A stretch of 64,000 nt of DNA from JAFGLZ01 sp964622545 (GTDB lineage: Bacteria; Planctomycetota; Phycisphaerae; UBA1845; JAFGLZ01): the NCBI GenBank assembly GCA_964622545.1, contig CAZUQM010000008.1:62001-126000 (forward strand). The letters run 5' to 3'. The notes below the pieces were generated by a model. It did not search any database, was not told the origin of the DNA, and was given only the letters and a program-made list of their open reading frames with translations. Shown here one piece after another: positions 8,251 through 17,812 of the stretch; the first letter of the stretch is position 1, and every line of letters starts with the position of its first letter. The position numbers were made by a program, and so were the translations under genes.

Positions 8251-11165
8251 CGACCTCCTGGCGTATCGAGATCTCCCCCAACACACCCGACCTGGACAGC
8301 CACGGCCACGACGTCTTACAGACCGTCCGCGAGCTGGGCCGCGACGACGTCCGTGCCGTGCGAAGCTCGCGGCTCTTCCTGCTCGACGGATCGCTCGATC
8401 GTGCCGCCGCCGAGCGTATCTCCGACGAGCTGCTGGCCGACCCGGTGACGGAGCAATACACGCTGACCGGCACGGACGAGGCCATCCCCCAGGCCCGAGC
8501 CGGATCGGCCGTCGAGGTCCACCTCAAGCCGGGCGTGATGGACCCCGTGGCCGGATCGACCAAGCTGGCGATCGGCGATCTCGGCCTGGAGGTGGACGAC
8601 GTCCGCACGGGGCGGCGGTACGTGTTCGAGCCCGCCCTGCCCGATCCAGCGCTTCACGACCTGGCCGAGCGATCGCTGGCCAACGACTGCATCGAGCGGA
8701 TCTTCATCGGGGCCCGTCCGGTCCGACCGGCCCCGAAGACCGAGCCCTACACCTTCGAGCTGCGGCACGTCGACATCCGCGACCTCGACGACGACGGCCT
8801 GGCCAGGCTCAGCCGCGACGGGCACCTGTTCTTGTCGGTGGACGAGATGCGGGCCATCCGCGACTACTACCGTGCGCAGGGCCGCGAGCCGACCGACCTC
8901 GAGCTCGAGACCCTCGCTCAGACCTGGAGCGAGCACTGCGTGCACAAGACGCTTCGCAGCGAGATCGTCTACCGCGGTGCGCCCATGCCCGACGCCGCCG
9001 GCGGCGCCGATCAGGCCGACGGTGCCGAGACGGAGCTCCGCTACGGCAACCTGCTGCGGGACACGATTGCGGCCGTCACGAACAAGCTCGACAAGCCCTG
9101 GTGCCTGTCGGTCTTCGAGGACAACGCCGGCGTGATCGAGTTCGACGACGAGCTGGGCCTGGCGTTCAAGGTCGAGACGCACAATCACCCTTCGGCCATC
9201 GAGCCTTACGGCGGAGCGGCCACGGGTATCGGTGGTGTCATCCGCGACATCATCGGCTGCGGCCTGGCGGCTAGGCCCATCGCCAACACCGACGTGTTCT
9301 GCTTCGCCCCGCCCGACTACCCGGCCGAGCATCTGCCGCAAGGCGTGCTCCATCCGCGGCGCGTGATGAAGGGCGTGGTCGCGGGTGTGCGCGACTACGG
9401 CAACCGCATGGGGATCCCGACCGTCAACGGTGCGGTGGTCTTCGACGAGCGCTATCTCGGCAACCCGCTGGTCTACTGCGGTACGCTGGGCACGATCCCG
9501 CGCCACCTCGTGGCCAAGGCGGCGCGCCCCGGCGACCTGGTCCTCGTCGTGGGCGGGCGGACGGGACGGGACGGCATCCACGGCGCGACGTTCAGCTCCG
9601 CCGAGCTGACCGACACGCACGCCGACGAGTTCAGCCACGCCGTCCAGATCGGCAACGCCATCACGGAGAAACAGTTTCTCGACACCATCCTCCAAGCCCG
9701 CGATCACGCCGACGGCTGCCTCTACTCGGCCATCACCGATTGCGGGGCGGGCGGACTCAGCAGCGCCGTCGGTGAGATGGGCCAACAGACCGGTGCCGAG
9801 GTCGACCTGGAGAAGGTGCCGCTGAAGTACGCGGGCCTGCGTTATGACGAGATCTGGATCAGCGAGGCCCAGGAGCGGATGGTCCTGGCCGTGCCGCCGG
9901 CCAACATCGACACGATCCTTGCCATTTTCCGCGGCGAGGACGTCGAGGCTACCGTGCTGGGTCGCTTCACCGACGATAAGAAGCTGACGGTCCGCTACGA
10001 AGGTTGCATCGTCGGTCAGCTCGATATGGACTTCCTGCACGACGGCCTGCCCAAGACGACGCGCGAGGCCGAGTGGTCGCCACCGGGCGCTCCGGCCGGC
10101 ACGCCCCGCGGAGAGGCCCCGGCCGAGGTCTCCGCCGAAACGCTTACACGAAAGCTGTCGGACCTCAACGTGGCCAGCAAGGAGTGGGTCTTCCGCCAGT
10201 ACGACCACGAGGTGCAAGCCGGCAGCGCGGTCAAGCCCCTGCTCGGACCCGGCGAGGGCCCAAGCGATGCGGCCGTCGTCCGGCCGCGGCTCGACAGCGA
10301 CCGGGGGGTCGCGGTCGGATGCGGGATCTGTCCGCACATCTCCGACAGCGACCCCTATTGGATGGCCGTGCAGGCGATCGACGAGGCCCTGCGGAACGTC
10401 ATTTGCGTGGGCGGCGATCCGGGGCGCACCGCGATCCTCGACAACTTCTGCTGGGGCCGGACGGACCACCCGAAGACGCTCGGCGGCCTGGTCCGTGCGT
10501 GTCAGGGCTCGCACGATGCGGCGCTGGCCTATGGGTTGCCCTTCATCAGCGGCAAGGATTCGCTCAACAACGAGTTCGCCATCGGCGAGGGCGATCTCGA
10601 CCGGCTGACCGACACGCTGCGCGGGTATGTGTCCGAGACCGGCCGTATCGCGATCCCGCAGACGTTGCTCATCAGCGCGGTGAGCCTGGTCGAGGACGTC
10701 ACGCGATGCGTGACCAGTGATCTTAAGCGGGCCGATTCGCCGCTCGTGCTCGTTCGGTGCGATGTGGCCTCGGAAGGACTGACCACCGCGATGCGGGTGC
10801 ATGCCGCGGTGGCCAGGAACATCACCGCGGGGCGTGTCGCGTCCGCGCACGACGTCAGCGACGGCGGGTTGCTCGTTTCGGTCGCCGAGATGTGCATCGG
10901 TGGCGCGATGGGTGCCGCGATCGAGCTCGACGCGGTCGGTTCGGCCGCTGAGGCCTGGCGCGAGGGCACGTGCGGCTACGTCCTCGAGCTGGCCGATGCC
11001 GATACGCAGCTCGTCTGGGACGACGCCGACGACGCCCGCTTCGCCCGCGTGATCGGCGGCGTGATGAGCGGAGCGAGACTCATCGTCCGCCAGGCCGACA
11101 AGGCCTTGATCGATGTGGCCGTCGACGAGCTGTCGCAAGCGTGGCGGGCACCGCTGGCGTGGTAA
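8247..11165 (+). CDS. purL: Phosphoribosylformylglycinamidine synthase, PurS-PurS-PurL fusion
   Basis: The PurL component of FGAM synthase converts FGAR to FGAM with ATP and ammonia supplied by a PurQ glutaminase. The 972-residue protein is larger than a lone PurL (about 740). Residues 88-165 are a canonical PurS domain (VEVHLKPGVMDPVAGSTK ... IERIFIG). Residues 5-70 look like a second, more divergent PurS copy. The PurL core starts near 190, with WSEHCVHKT (about 226), THNHPSAIEPYGGAATGIGG (about 310) and the duplicated ATP-grasp-unrelated AIRS folds. In other bacteria PurS is a separate protein bridging PurL and PurQ. No PurQ is in the window. Confidence 0.95.
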   Translation: MTTSWRIEISPNTPDLDSHGHDVLQTVRELGRDDVRAVRSSRLFLLDGSLDRAAAERISDELLADPVTEQYTLTGTDEAIPQARAGSAVEVHLKPGVMDPVAGSTKLAIGDLGLEVDDVRTGRRYVFEPALPDPALHDLAERSLANDCIERIFIGARPVRPAPKTEPYTFELRHVDIRDLDDDGLARLSRDGHLFLSVDEMRAIRDYYRAQGREPTDLELETLAQTWSEHCVHKTLRSEIVYRGAPMPDAAGGADQADGAETELRYGNLLRDTIAAVTNKLDKPWCLSVFEDNAGVIEFDDELGLAFKVETHNHPSAIEPYGGAATGIGGVIRDIIGCGLAARPIANTDVFCFAPPDYPAEHLPQGVLHPRRVMKGVVAGVRDYGNRMGIPTVNGAVVFDERYLGNPLVYCGTLGTIPRHLVAKAARPGDLVLVVGGRTGRDGIHGATFSSAELTDTHADEFSHAVQIGNAITEKQFLDTILQARDHADGCLYSAITDCGAGGLSSAVGEMGQQTGAEVDLEKVPLKYAGLRYDEIWISEAQERMVLAVPPANIDTILAIFRGEDVEATVLGRFTDDKKLTVRYEGCIVGQLDMDFLHDGLPKTTREAEWSPPGAPAGTPRGEAPAEVSAETLTRKLSDLNVASKEWVFRQYDHEVQAGSAVKPLLGPGEGPSDAAVVRPRLDSDRGVAVGCGICPHISDSDPYWMAVQAIDEALRNVICVGGDPGRTAILDNFCWGRTDHPKTLGGLVRACQGSHDAALAYGLPFISGKDSLNNEFAIGEGDLDRLTDTLRGYVSETGRIAIPQTLLISAVSLVEDVTRCVTSDLKRADSPLVLVRCDVASEGLTTAMRVHAAVARNITAGRVASAHDVSDGGLLVSVAEMCIGGAMGAAIELDAVGSAAEAWREGTCGYVLELADADTQLVWDDADDARFARVIGGVMSGARLIVRQADKALIDVAVDELSQAWRAPLAW

Positions 11166-11263
11166 GACGTTTCGATGGGTCCGCAGGATCCGGAGAGGGT
11201 TCTCTGCTCAGCGGGATTCTCTGGGCCGCGAGATGGACGCACGTGCCGGCGACAGGAGACGCC

Positions 11264-13273
11264 ATGATATCCCGAACCACCTCACGCGCGACGGAACCGC
11301 GGTGGCCGACCGCTCGATTCGGCACGAGCTACTCGCTGATGCTGGCGGTGAGCCTGCTGCTGATCGGTCCGGGCGTGCAAGCGAGCTTCGGCAAGACCTT
11401 CTACGTCTCGAGGCTGGGCGACGACTCCGACGGCTCGTCGTGGGTCAAGGCCTACCGGTCGATCCAGAAGGCCCTCAGCGCGATCCCCGACGCCGAGGGC
11501 GGCCATCGCATCGTCATCCGCCCCGACACGTACATGGAGGCCAACCTCCACACCGCGCACAAGGGCGCCGAGGGCGCCTACAACGTCCTGATGGCCGACG
11601 TCGACGGCTCGCTCGGCTCCGGACGAACGGGCTACGCGGTCATCGACAGCAGCGACCCGGCCAAGGGGTTTAAGAGCTACGATTGGTACGGCACGATCCG
11701 GTCGTACAAGAAAGGCTGGTCGAAGGCCCACAAGGCCGAGAGCTTCTCGGCCACGTGCTGGGATCGCTGGCACCTGCGATACCTTTACGCAACCGGCGGC
11801 GACGGCGGCCTCTTCTTCGACGGCGTGGACAACGTCAAGCCCTTCTCGGTGCTGGTCGAAGACTGCGTGGGCATCGGACGGGCCTTCGGCGGCGGCGCCG
11901 CCAGCGTGCTGTCGCGACTCGACGAGCCGATTACGTTTCGGCGGTGCACCCTGTGGTGTTTGGACTGGTGGGGTGATGCGGCCGGTGCCTACATCCGTGT
12001 CGAAAACAAGACGATGTCGCCCAAACCCGACGCCGTGTTCGAGGACTGCACGATCGTCGGGCCCGACAACGCGCTCAAGTCGGGCAACCCCGGCTTCTCG
12101 ACGTATTCCCGCATCGGCGTGAAGGGCTGCCGGCTGATCTCACTCAACTTCAGCCAACCGCATGGCAAGCCCGGCACGGGCGTGATCCACAGCATGATCT
12201 CCGGCAAGTCGCTGCACGTCGACCTGGCCGACACCACCGTCATGGGCTGTAAGGTCTTCGGCTCGGGCAAGGGCACGGACAAGAAAGACGGCGGTCCCGT
12301 CGGCTACACGACCAAAGGCTCGGTCCGCGCCTACGTGCAGTTTCAGCAGGCGGTGCCGAAGGGCTTCACGCGGCTGCCGCACTGGCCCGTCGAGGCCTTC
12401 GCCGACCTCATGCCGCCGACTACACCCCCTACCGGTCCGAAGCTGACCAAGCAGGACTGCGTTCGCGGCCACATGTGCGAGGTCACGCCCGTGGTCTGGA
12501 AGGGCAAGCTCTGCCTGCTCGAGTGCTGGCGGATGGCCGAGCACACCAACGAGGCGGAACGCTATCTGACGATCACCGACCTCGAGGGCGGCAAGCGGCT
12601 GGCGCGATTCGCCGAGGGCTACGGCCTGGGCTGTGCGATCGTGCACGACGAGACGTTCTACGTCTTCGCCTCGCGCAACGAAGACCACAAGTGGAACGAC
12701 GTGACCGTCTTCTGGAGCAAGGACCTCGAGACCTGGCAGCACAAGGTCGTCATCAAGCAGGTCAACGAGCACCTTTTCAACAGCTCGGTCTGCCGCGGCC
12801 GCGATGGCTTCGTCATGGCCTACGAATCCAGCGACGGCAGGTGGCCCGCCTTCACGGCCAAGTTCGCCACGTCGAGGGATCTTCTCAACTGGACCAAGCT
12901 CGACGGCGTGGCCTTCGGCAAGGACCGCTACGCCGCCTGTCCGTGCCTCCGCTACGTCGACGGCTGGTACTACATGATGTACCTCGAGCGGCACCCGCCG
13001 CGCTGGTACTTCGAGACGTACCTTGTTCGCTCCAAGGACCTGCGGACCTGGGAGTACAGCCCGTGCAACCCCGTCATCGCCCCGACGCTCGACGACGAGG
13101 GCATCAACACCTCCGACGTCGACCTGATCACCTGGCACGGCAAGACGATCCTCTACTACACCGCGGGCGATCAACGGACGTGGATGAATCTCAAGCAGGC
13201 GGTGTTCGACGGGACGATGAAGGCGTTCTTCGAGGCGTTTTTCCCGGCCGGGCCCTGTCCGATCAGCCGATAA
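11264..13273 (+). CDS. Secreted beta-helix plus five-bladed beta-propeller (glycosidase-like) protein
   Basis: A 669-residue exported protein. CAGGAG precedes the ATG at 11264 by seven bases, and residues 1-47 form a long signal peptide with core SLMLAVSLLLIGPGVQA. The first half opens with KTFYVSRLGDDSDGSSW and AYRSIQKALSAI, typical of right-handed parallel beta-helix proteins of the pectate-lyase/DUF1565 type. The second half has repeated blade-like motifs (FYVFASRNEDHKWNDVTVFW, YMMYLERHPPRWYFETYLV, TSRDLLNWTKL, SKDLRTWEYSP) as in GH43/GH32-like propellers. The propeller's catalytic acids cannot be assigned by eye. It follows purL by 98 bases and precedes a phosphodiesterase. Likely a polysaccharide-binding or -degrading protein. 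Confidence 0.7.
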   Translation: MISRTTSRATEPRWPTARFGTSYSLMLAVSLLLIGPGVQASFGKTFYVSRLGDDSDGSSWVKAYRSIQKALSAIPDAEGGHRIVIRPDTYMEANLHTAHKGAEGAYNVLMADVDGSLGSGRTGYAVIDSSDPAKGFKSYDWYGTIRSYKKGWSKAHKAESFSATCWDRWHLRYLYATGGDGGLFFDGVDNVKPFSVLVEDCVGIGRAFGGGAASVLSRLDEPITFRRCTLWCLDWWGDAAGAYIRVENKTMSPKPDAVFEDCTIVGPDNALKSGNPGFSTYSRIGVKGCRLISLNFSQPHGKPGTGVIHSMISGKSLHVDLADTTVMGCKVFGSGKGTDKKDGGPVGYTTKGSVRAYVQFQQAVPKGFTRLPHWPVEAFADLMPPTTPPTGPKLTKQDCVRGHMCEVTPVVWKGKLCLLECWRMAEHTNEAERYLTITDLEGGKRLARFAEGYGLGCAIVHDETFYVFASRNEDHKWNDVTVFWSKDLETWQHKVVIKQVNEHLFNSSVCRGRDGFVMAYESSDGRWPAFTAKFATSRDLLNWTKLDGVAFGKDRYAACPCLRYVDGWYYMMYLERHPPRWYFETYLVRSKDLRTWEYSPCNPVIAPTLDDEGINTSDVDLITWHGKTILYYTAGDQRTWMNLKQAVFDGTMKAFFEAFFPAGPCPISR

Positions 13274-13318
13274 GACCGTGGAACGCCGCCGGCGACCGCA
13301 ATCAAGGTGACCTCACGG

Positions 13319-15124
13319 ATGAGCACGCCCTGGCGAGACAAATCAGGCCCGCGCGTTTTGGTGATCGGCCTGGACGGCATCCCGTTCCTCCAGCTCAGTG
13401 AGTGGGCCGATGAGGGCCGCCTGCCACACGTGGCCGAGCTGCTCGCCGAGAGCACGTCCGGTCCGCTCGAGAGCACCATCCCCCCCACCACCTCGCCGGC
13501 GTGGCAGGTGTGCTACACGGGCAAGAACCCGGGGCGGCTCGGGCTGTACGGCTTCTCGGAGATGCGGCCCTTCGACGTGCCGCCCAGGCCGCTCGTGCCG
13601 ATCGATTCCCAGCGGATCGCCGGGCAGACCGTCTTCGACGTGCTGAGCCGCGCGGGCAAGCGGGTCATCGCGCGGAACGTCCGCTGCTGTTATCCGGCGT
13701 GGCCCATCAACGGCATGATGCAGACGGGCTTCCCCACACCGAGCCGATACGACCCGCGCCGCTTCTGGCCGCGCGACGAGGCCACGATCGCCCGCCTGAT
13801 GGACCACCGCGCCGAGAAGGTGCGCGACCCGAACATGCCGTGGGGCTGGTTCAGCCAGACGCAGAGCCTGCGGGCGTACCTCGGCGAGCTGCGCAAGGAG
13901 TGCGACGTCCTGCTCGACGACCTCCGCCGGATGGACTTCGATCTGTATTGGAACGTGGTGGGCGCGACCGACGGCGTGCAGCACCTGTTCTGGCTGTTCC
14001 AGGACGAGTTCCTGCCGATTACGAAGCGCGAGAGGGCGCTCTTCGCCGACGCCGTCGGCCAGGCGTATCGGATGGTCGATCGCCTGGTCGCAGGGCTGCT
14101 CGACGTCGTGCCGCGCGACGTGCCGATGGTGTTCGTCAGCGATCACGGGGCGGGCCGAGAGGCCACACGCGTCTTCCACGTCAACCACTGGCTCTGCCAG
14201 CGCGGCTGGCTCACGCCCAGCGAACCCCGCGCCGCCCTCGAGCGTCCCGTCCCCAAGCCGCTGCGCGAGTTGGCCGACACGCCGCAACGACGCGCCGAGC
14301 GGGCCGGGCGACTGCGACGCAACCGACGCATGGCCGCGCATCGGCAAGCGGCGGCGATGGCGACGAGCTACCTGCGGGCCGTGCTGCCGGAGGGCGTGGC
14401 CGACCTTGCCCGCTCGGTTCGATGGCGACCCTACACCACGCCCCAGCTCTCGAAGCCACGACCGTTGGCCGTCGAGATGGAGCACAGCCAGGCCTACGCC
14501 CACAGTTTCGGCGAGTGCTGCGGCAGCGTCGTGATCAACCTGAAGGGGCGGCAGCCCAGCGGCATCGTCGAGCCGGGCCGTGACTGCGAGATGCTGCGAA
14601 CGGCCATCATCGACGGCTTGCGAGAGCTGCGCGATCCGGCTAACGGCGAGCCGATCTGCCACGACGTCTGGCGGCGCGAGGAGCTCTACCACGGTCCCTA
14701 TGCCGACGCCGCCCCGGACGTCGTCTTCCTGCTGGAAAGCGACTACAAGGCCGACCTCGGCCCGGCCGGTCCGATCGTCGACAACGCCGACGAGACGCAG
14801 CTTGCCATGCGGTCGGGCGAGCATACCCGCTGGGGTACGTGCATCGCCCGAGGCGAGGCCTTCCCTTATCAGGGCGAGCGACGCACCGACGCCCGGCTCA
14901 TCGACGTCGCGCCCACGGTCCTTGCGCTGATGGGGACACCCATCCCCGAAGACATGGACGGCCGGGTCCTGGACGCGTGGCTGGCCGACGAGATCGAGTA
15001 CGAGCGCGGTCCGGCGATCGGCGATCCAGAGCCGCCGCCCGAGGCGTTACCCCAGCCCGACATGAGCGAGGCCGAGATGGCCGAGGTCACCGAGCGCCTG
15101 CGCGACCTGGGGTATGTGGAGTAG
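13319..15124 (+). CDS. Alkaline-phosphatase-superfamily phosphodiesterase
   Basis: A 601-residue protein of the type I phosphodiesterase/nucleotide pyrophosphatase family. Visible elements are RVLVIGLDGIPF, ESTIPPTTSPAWQVCYTGK around the predicted nucleophile, NVVGATDGVQHLFW, MVFVSDHGAGRE and, near the end, RSGEHTRWGTCIARG; the Asp/His residues in these would bind two metal ions. It has no signal peptide, so it is probably cytoplasmic. I prefer ATG 13319 over GTG 13307 because AAGGTGA sits eight bases before the ATG. It ends with an acidic tail and LRDLGYVE. It follows the secreted propeller gene by 45 bases, possibly one transcript. The substrate is unknown. Confidence 0.85.
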   Translation: MSTPWRDKSGPRVLVIGLDGIPFLQLSEWADEGRLPHVAELLAESTSGPLESTIPPTTSPAWQVCYTGKNPGRLGLYGFSEMRPFDVPPRPLVPIDSQRIAGQTVFDVLSRAGKRVIARNVRCCYPAWPINGMMQTGFPTPSRYDPRRFWPRDEATIARLMDHRAEKVRDPNMPWGWFSQTQSLRAYLGELRKECDVLLDDLRRMDFDLYWNVVGATDGVQHLFWLFQDEFLPITKRERALFADAVGQAYRMVDRLVAGLLDVVPRDVPMVFVSDHGAGREATRVFHVNHWLCQRGWLTPSEPRAALERPVPKPLRELADTPQRRAERAGRLRRNRRMAAHRQAAAMATSYLRAVLPEGVADLARSVRWRPYTTPQLSKPRPLAVEMEHSQAYAHSFGECCGSVVINLKGRQPSGIVEPGRDCEMLRTAIIDGLRELRDPANGEPICHDVWRREELYHGPYADAAPDVVFLLESDYKADLGPAGPIVDNADETQLAMRSGEHTRWGTCIARGEAFPYQGERRTDARLIDVAPTVLALMGTPIPEDMDGRVLDAWLADEIEYERGPAIGDPEPPPEALPQPDMSEAEMAEVTERLRDLGYVE

Positions 15125-15160
15125 CCGGGGCGGTCGGCCCGGTCACCAGGCGACAGCGCC

Positions 15161-16204
15161 CTACGGAAACTGAATGTTGGACAGGTCGATGCTGTCGGGG
15201 TGGATGCCCCGCTGGTAGAAGACCTCGCCGAAGACGAAGTCGTATAGATCTTCAATCGGCAACCCGCCGCCGAGGAAGGCGGCCGCCAGGTTCCGTCCGG
15301 GCATGAAATCCCGCTGCAGCTCCACGTGTCCGTCGTAGAAGGCCACGCTGCCTCGTTTGACGCGACCGTCCTCCGGCGGGGCGGGTTCACCCGCGAACGG
15401 GGTGCTGACGTAGCCCTCAATGGGCGCGCCGTGGTACTGGCCGATTTCGCTCTGGCCGTAATAGTAGATGGGGTCGCTGCACTCCCAGCCGCCCTCGAGA
15501 CGGCCCTGGAAGAAACGCACGTCCGCGACGTGGAACTGCCAGTGTTCATCGACGACCATCTGGAGCTTGGCCGGGGCGTGCACCTGGCTGAGCTTGAGGA
15601 TCGGCCCGAACCCGCCCGCGAAACCGCCTTGGATTTCCGGAGTTAGTTCAGGCTCGCCGGGCAGGATCCAGCGACGGCAAAGGACGCTTCGCGTGTAGTT
15701 GAACGCATTCTGGCTCTTATTCGAGTCCTGAATGCGGTCGAACTCGGGGCATTTGTAAAGGTTGGTGAACCGGGTATAGTCCATCAGCTTACCGCTTTGC
15801 GGGACGAACTCGTCCGTCCAGACATCGCCGGCGTCCGCGACGGCGTCGGGCCAGTCGGCGGCCGCCTTGCCGCAGAGCCGCGAGACATGTCGAAACAGCC
15901 AGTCCTCGCTGTCGACCTCGGCCCGCTCATCCGCGTCCAGACCGTCTTCCTCGCGGGGGTAATTGGGTTGGCACCCCTTGGCCGTGAAGGGCGGCGTCTC
16001 ATCGTAGTCCCCCGCATAGAGGATAAACGCCTTGGCGATCTGGGTGAGCCGCGTGCCGCACAAGGTCGTCCGGGCCTGGGCCCGCGCCTTGCTGAGCGAC
16101 GGCAACAGGATGCTGATCAGCAAGGCGATGATCGCCACCACGACGAGGAGCTCGATCAGGGTGAACCCCAGAGGGCGAACGGCGTAACGTCGGCCTTTGC
16201 GCAT
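15161..16204 (-). CDS. Prepilin-type (type II pseudopilin-like) secreted protein
   Basis: A 347-residue protein with a class III signal: basic MRKGRRYAVRPLG, the prepilin peptidase site G|FTLIELL, and a 20-residue hydrophobic helix. This is the N-methylation/cleavage domain of type II secretion pseudopilins. The long C-terminal part contains SVAFYDGHVEL, matching the DG motif late in the planctomycete H-X9-DG family, which occurs in dozens of copies per genome. It probably assembles at or is anchored in the cytoplasmic membrane facing outward. Four or more cysteines (LCGT, LCGKA, LYKCPEF, GGWECSD) could form disulphides. GAGGAGG precedes the ATG by eight bases. Confidence 0.88.
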   Translation of the reverse strand: MRKGRRYAVRPLGFTLIELLVVVAIIALLISILLPSLSKARAQARTTLCGTRLTQIAKAFILYAGDYDETPPFTAKGCQPNYPREEDGLDADERAEVDSEDWLFRHVSRLCGKAAADWPDAVADAGDVWTDEFVPQSGKLMDYTRFTNLYKCPEFDRIQDSNKSQNAFNYTRSVLCRRWILPGEPELTPEIQGGFAGGFGPILKLSQVHAPAKLQMVVDEHWQFHVADVRFFQGRLEGGWECSDPIYYYGQSEIGQYHGAPIEGYVSTPFAGEPAPPEDGRVKRGSVAFYDGHVELQRDFMPGRNLAAAFLGGGLPIEDLYDFVFGEVFYQRGIHPDSIDLSNIQFP

Positions 16205-16275
16205 GATACGGCCTCCTCAGCGCCCGCAACTGTCCATGATGTGATGCTGTTTCCCTGGATGAAGTGGCTGGAACC

Positions 16276-16303
16276 ATTATAGGGCAACGAGGTGGACTGT
16301 CAA
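16276..16303 (-). promoter_or_regulatory. Consensus sigma-70 promoter
   Basis: On the minus strand TTGACA (16303-16298), 16-base spacer, TATAAT (16281-16276). Both hexamers are perfect. It lies about 70 bases before the pseudopilin-like gene, whose leader would be about 65 bases, and predicts strong housekeeping expression. Confidence 0.75.
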
Positions 16304-16843
16304 AAGCGAAAGCGGGCTGTGGACCGACGCCCGCGCGTCCTGTCGCTTATCGGACAGACAGTCTACGGGTTATGCCCTGTAGGAGCCTCGGAGTTTGCCC
16401 TATTCGACGCAATCCATGTCCTGGAACCCCCTAGAGGCCGGCTGAAAGGGTGTCGCCCAGAAAGGGAGAGAGCGCGTGACCGGCCATCTCAAACCCACAC
16501 GGACCTAGGAGTGACACAAAAAAAGATGAGACGGTCACGCCAGAGCCCCCGGTCTTCAGGCCGACGCCCGCCTCCAATGCAGATAATCCCGCGAGGCCGT
16601 ACCTCCATAGGTCGTGGCCGCGCGGAGCCTCTATGATTACCTCAAGCGGTCAGGGGTCACGCCGATATACCCTTCAGCCTGGAGGATCGCTCCTACGCGC
16701 CCACGGGGCGCCTGGACACCCACGACGTGCAGCGCTTGCCTCGCGCAGGCGTGACCAGGCCATGATGTTCCCTGCTTAGGTAGGCCGAAGGCGGGCAACA
16801 TAGTCGTGTTCGCTCGCCGGATTCGACGCAACAGGACGAAGCC
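16304..16843. other. Intergenic region without recognisable gene
   Basis: A 540-base divergent gap between the pseudopilin-like gene and the response regulator. Frames here are short and lack ribosome sites or family motifs. I see no tRNA, repeat or riboswitch. Confidence 0.5.
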
Positions 16844-17812
16844 ATGACGATGGACGAGCCGCCGCTGATCCTGGTCGTCGACGATGACCCGACCAACATC
16901 ATGCTGCTTAGCCACATCTTGACCAAGAGCGGCTACCGTGTCGGCCAGGCCGCCTCCGGTCCGGAGGGCCTCGCGTACGTCGAGGACACGGTCCCTGATC
17001 TCATCATCCTCGACATCCGCATGCCGGAGATGGACGGCTTCGAGACGTGCCGGCGCCTGAAGCAGAATCCGGACGTGGCCGATGTGCCCGTGATGTTCCT
17101 GACGGCCGAGGGGCGCAGCGACGAGAACGTCGAGGCCGGCTTCGGCGCCGGGGCCATCGATTACATCACCAAACCGTTTAGCCGGGCGGACGTCCTGGCG
17201 CGAATCCAGCTCGTGCTCAAGCGGCGCCAGGCCGAGCAGGCCTACAAGGCCATGGCCACGAAAGACCCGCTGACGTCGCTCGACAACCGGCGGAGCCTCC
17301 AGGAACGTCTGGCCGAGATGCTCAACGAGGCCACGCGGCACGACAGGCCGGTCTCGGTGGTCATGATCGATCTCGACAAATTCAAGGACGTCAACGATAC
17401 CTACGGTCATGACTTCGGCGACCAGGTGCTGATCGGCTTCGCCCAATTGCTGCGAGCCCAGTGCCGCATGGAGGACATGACGTGTCGATTCGGCGGTGAG
17501 GAATTCGTCGTGGCCATGCCGAACACGACACTGGAGACCGCCCAGGCCACGGCCGAACGGCTCCGCATCGCCTGGGAGCACACGGCCTTCCAGGTCCCCT
17601 CCGGTAGGGACATCTCTGTGACGGCGAGCTTCGGCGTGACGCGGGCCGAGCCGGGGGAAGGGCCCGCCGATATGGACAGCGTCTTCAAACGGGCGGACGT
17701 GGCCCTGTACGCGGCCAAGCACCAGGGTCGCAACCGCGTGGTCGTCTACGACGACACGCTGAGCACCTCGGGGAGCCGTCAACCGGCCGGCGCCGCTTCG
17801 GAATCCTCCTAA
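16844..17812 (+). CDS. PleD-like response regulator with GGDEF diguanylate cyclase domain
   Basis: The protein (322 residues) has an N-terminal receiver domain (5-120) with acidic pocket VVDDDP, phospho-acceptor Asp57 in ILDIRMPEMDG, and Lys110 in ITKPF. A GGDEF domain follows from about 135: DPLTSLDNRR, IDLDKFKDVNDTYGHDFGD, and the active-site loop GGEEF at 217-221. R208MED211 lies five residues before it and fits the RxxD inhibitory site that binds c-di-GMP. It should therefore make c-di-GMP from two GTP when phosphorylated and be product-inhibited. No cognate histidine kinase is adjacent; the nearest sensor-like gene is the PAS protein at 5179-6033. GACGAAG lies before the ATG. Confidence 0.93.
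   Translation: MTMDEPPLILVVDDDPTNIMLLSHILTKSGYRVGQAASGPEGLAYVEDTVPDLIILDIRMPEMDGFETCRRLKQNPDVADVPVMFLTAEGRSDENVEAGFGAGAIDYITKPFSRADVLARIQLVLKRRQAEQAYKAMATKDPLTSLDNRRSLQERLAEMLNEATRHDRPVSVVMIDLDKFKDVNDTYGHDFGDQVLIGFAQLLRAQCRMEDMTCRFGGEEFVVAMPNTTLETAQATAERLRIAWEHTAFQVPSGRDISVTASFGVTRAEPGEGPADMDSVFKRADVALYAAKHQGRNRVVVYDDTLSTSGSRQPAGAASESS

Noticed and set aside
8316..11138. 940-codon open frame on the minus strand
   Set aside because: It is the antisense of purL; its composition is that of a shadow frame in GC-rich coding DNA and no motif is seen.
16292..16636. 114-codon frame in the gap before the response regulator
   Set aside because: No ribosome site, Arg/Pro-rich translation, and it overlaps the consensus promoter of the opposite gene.
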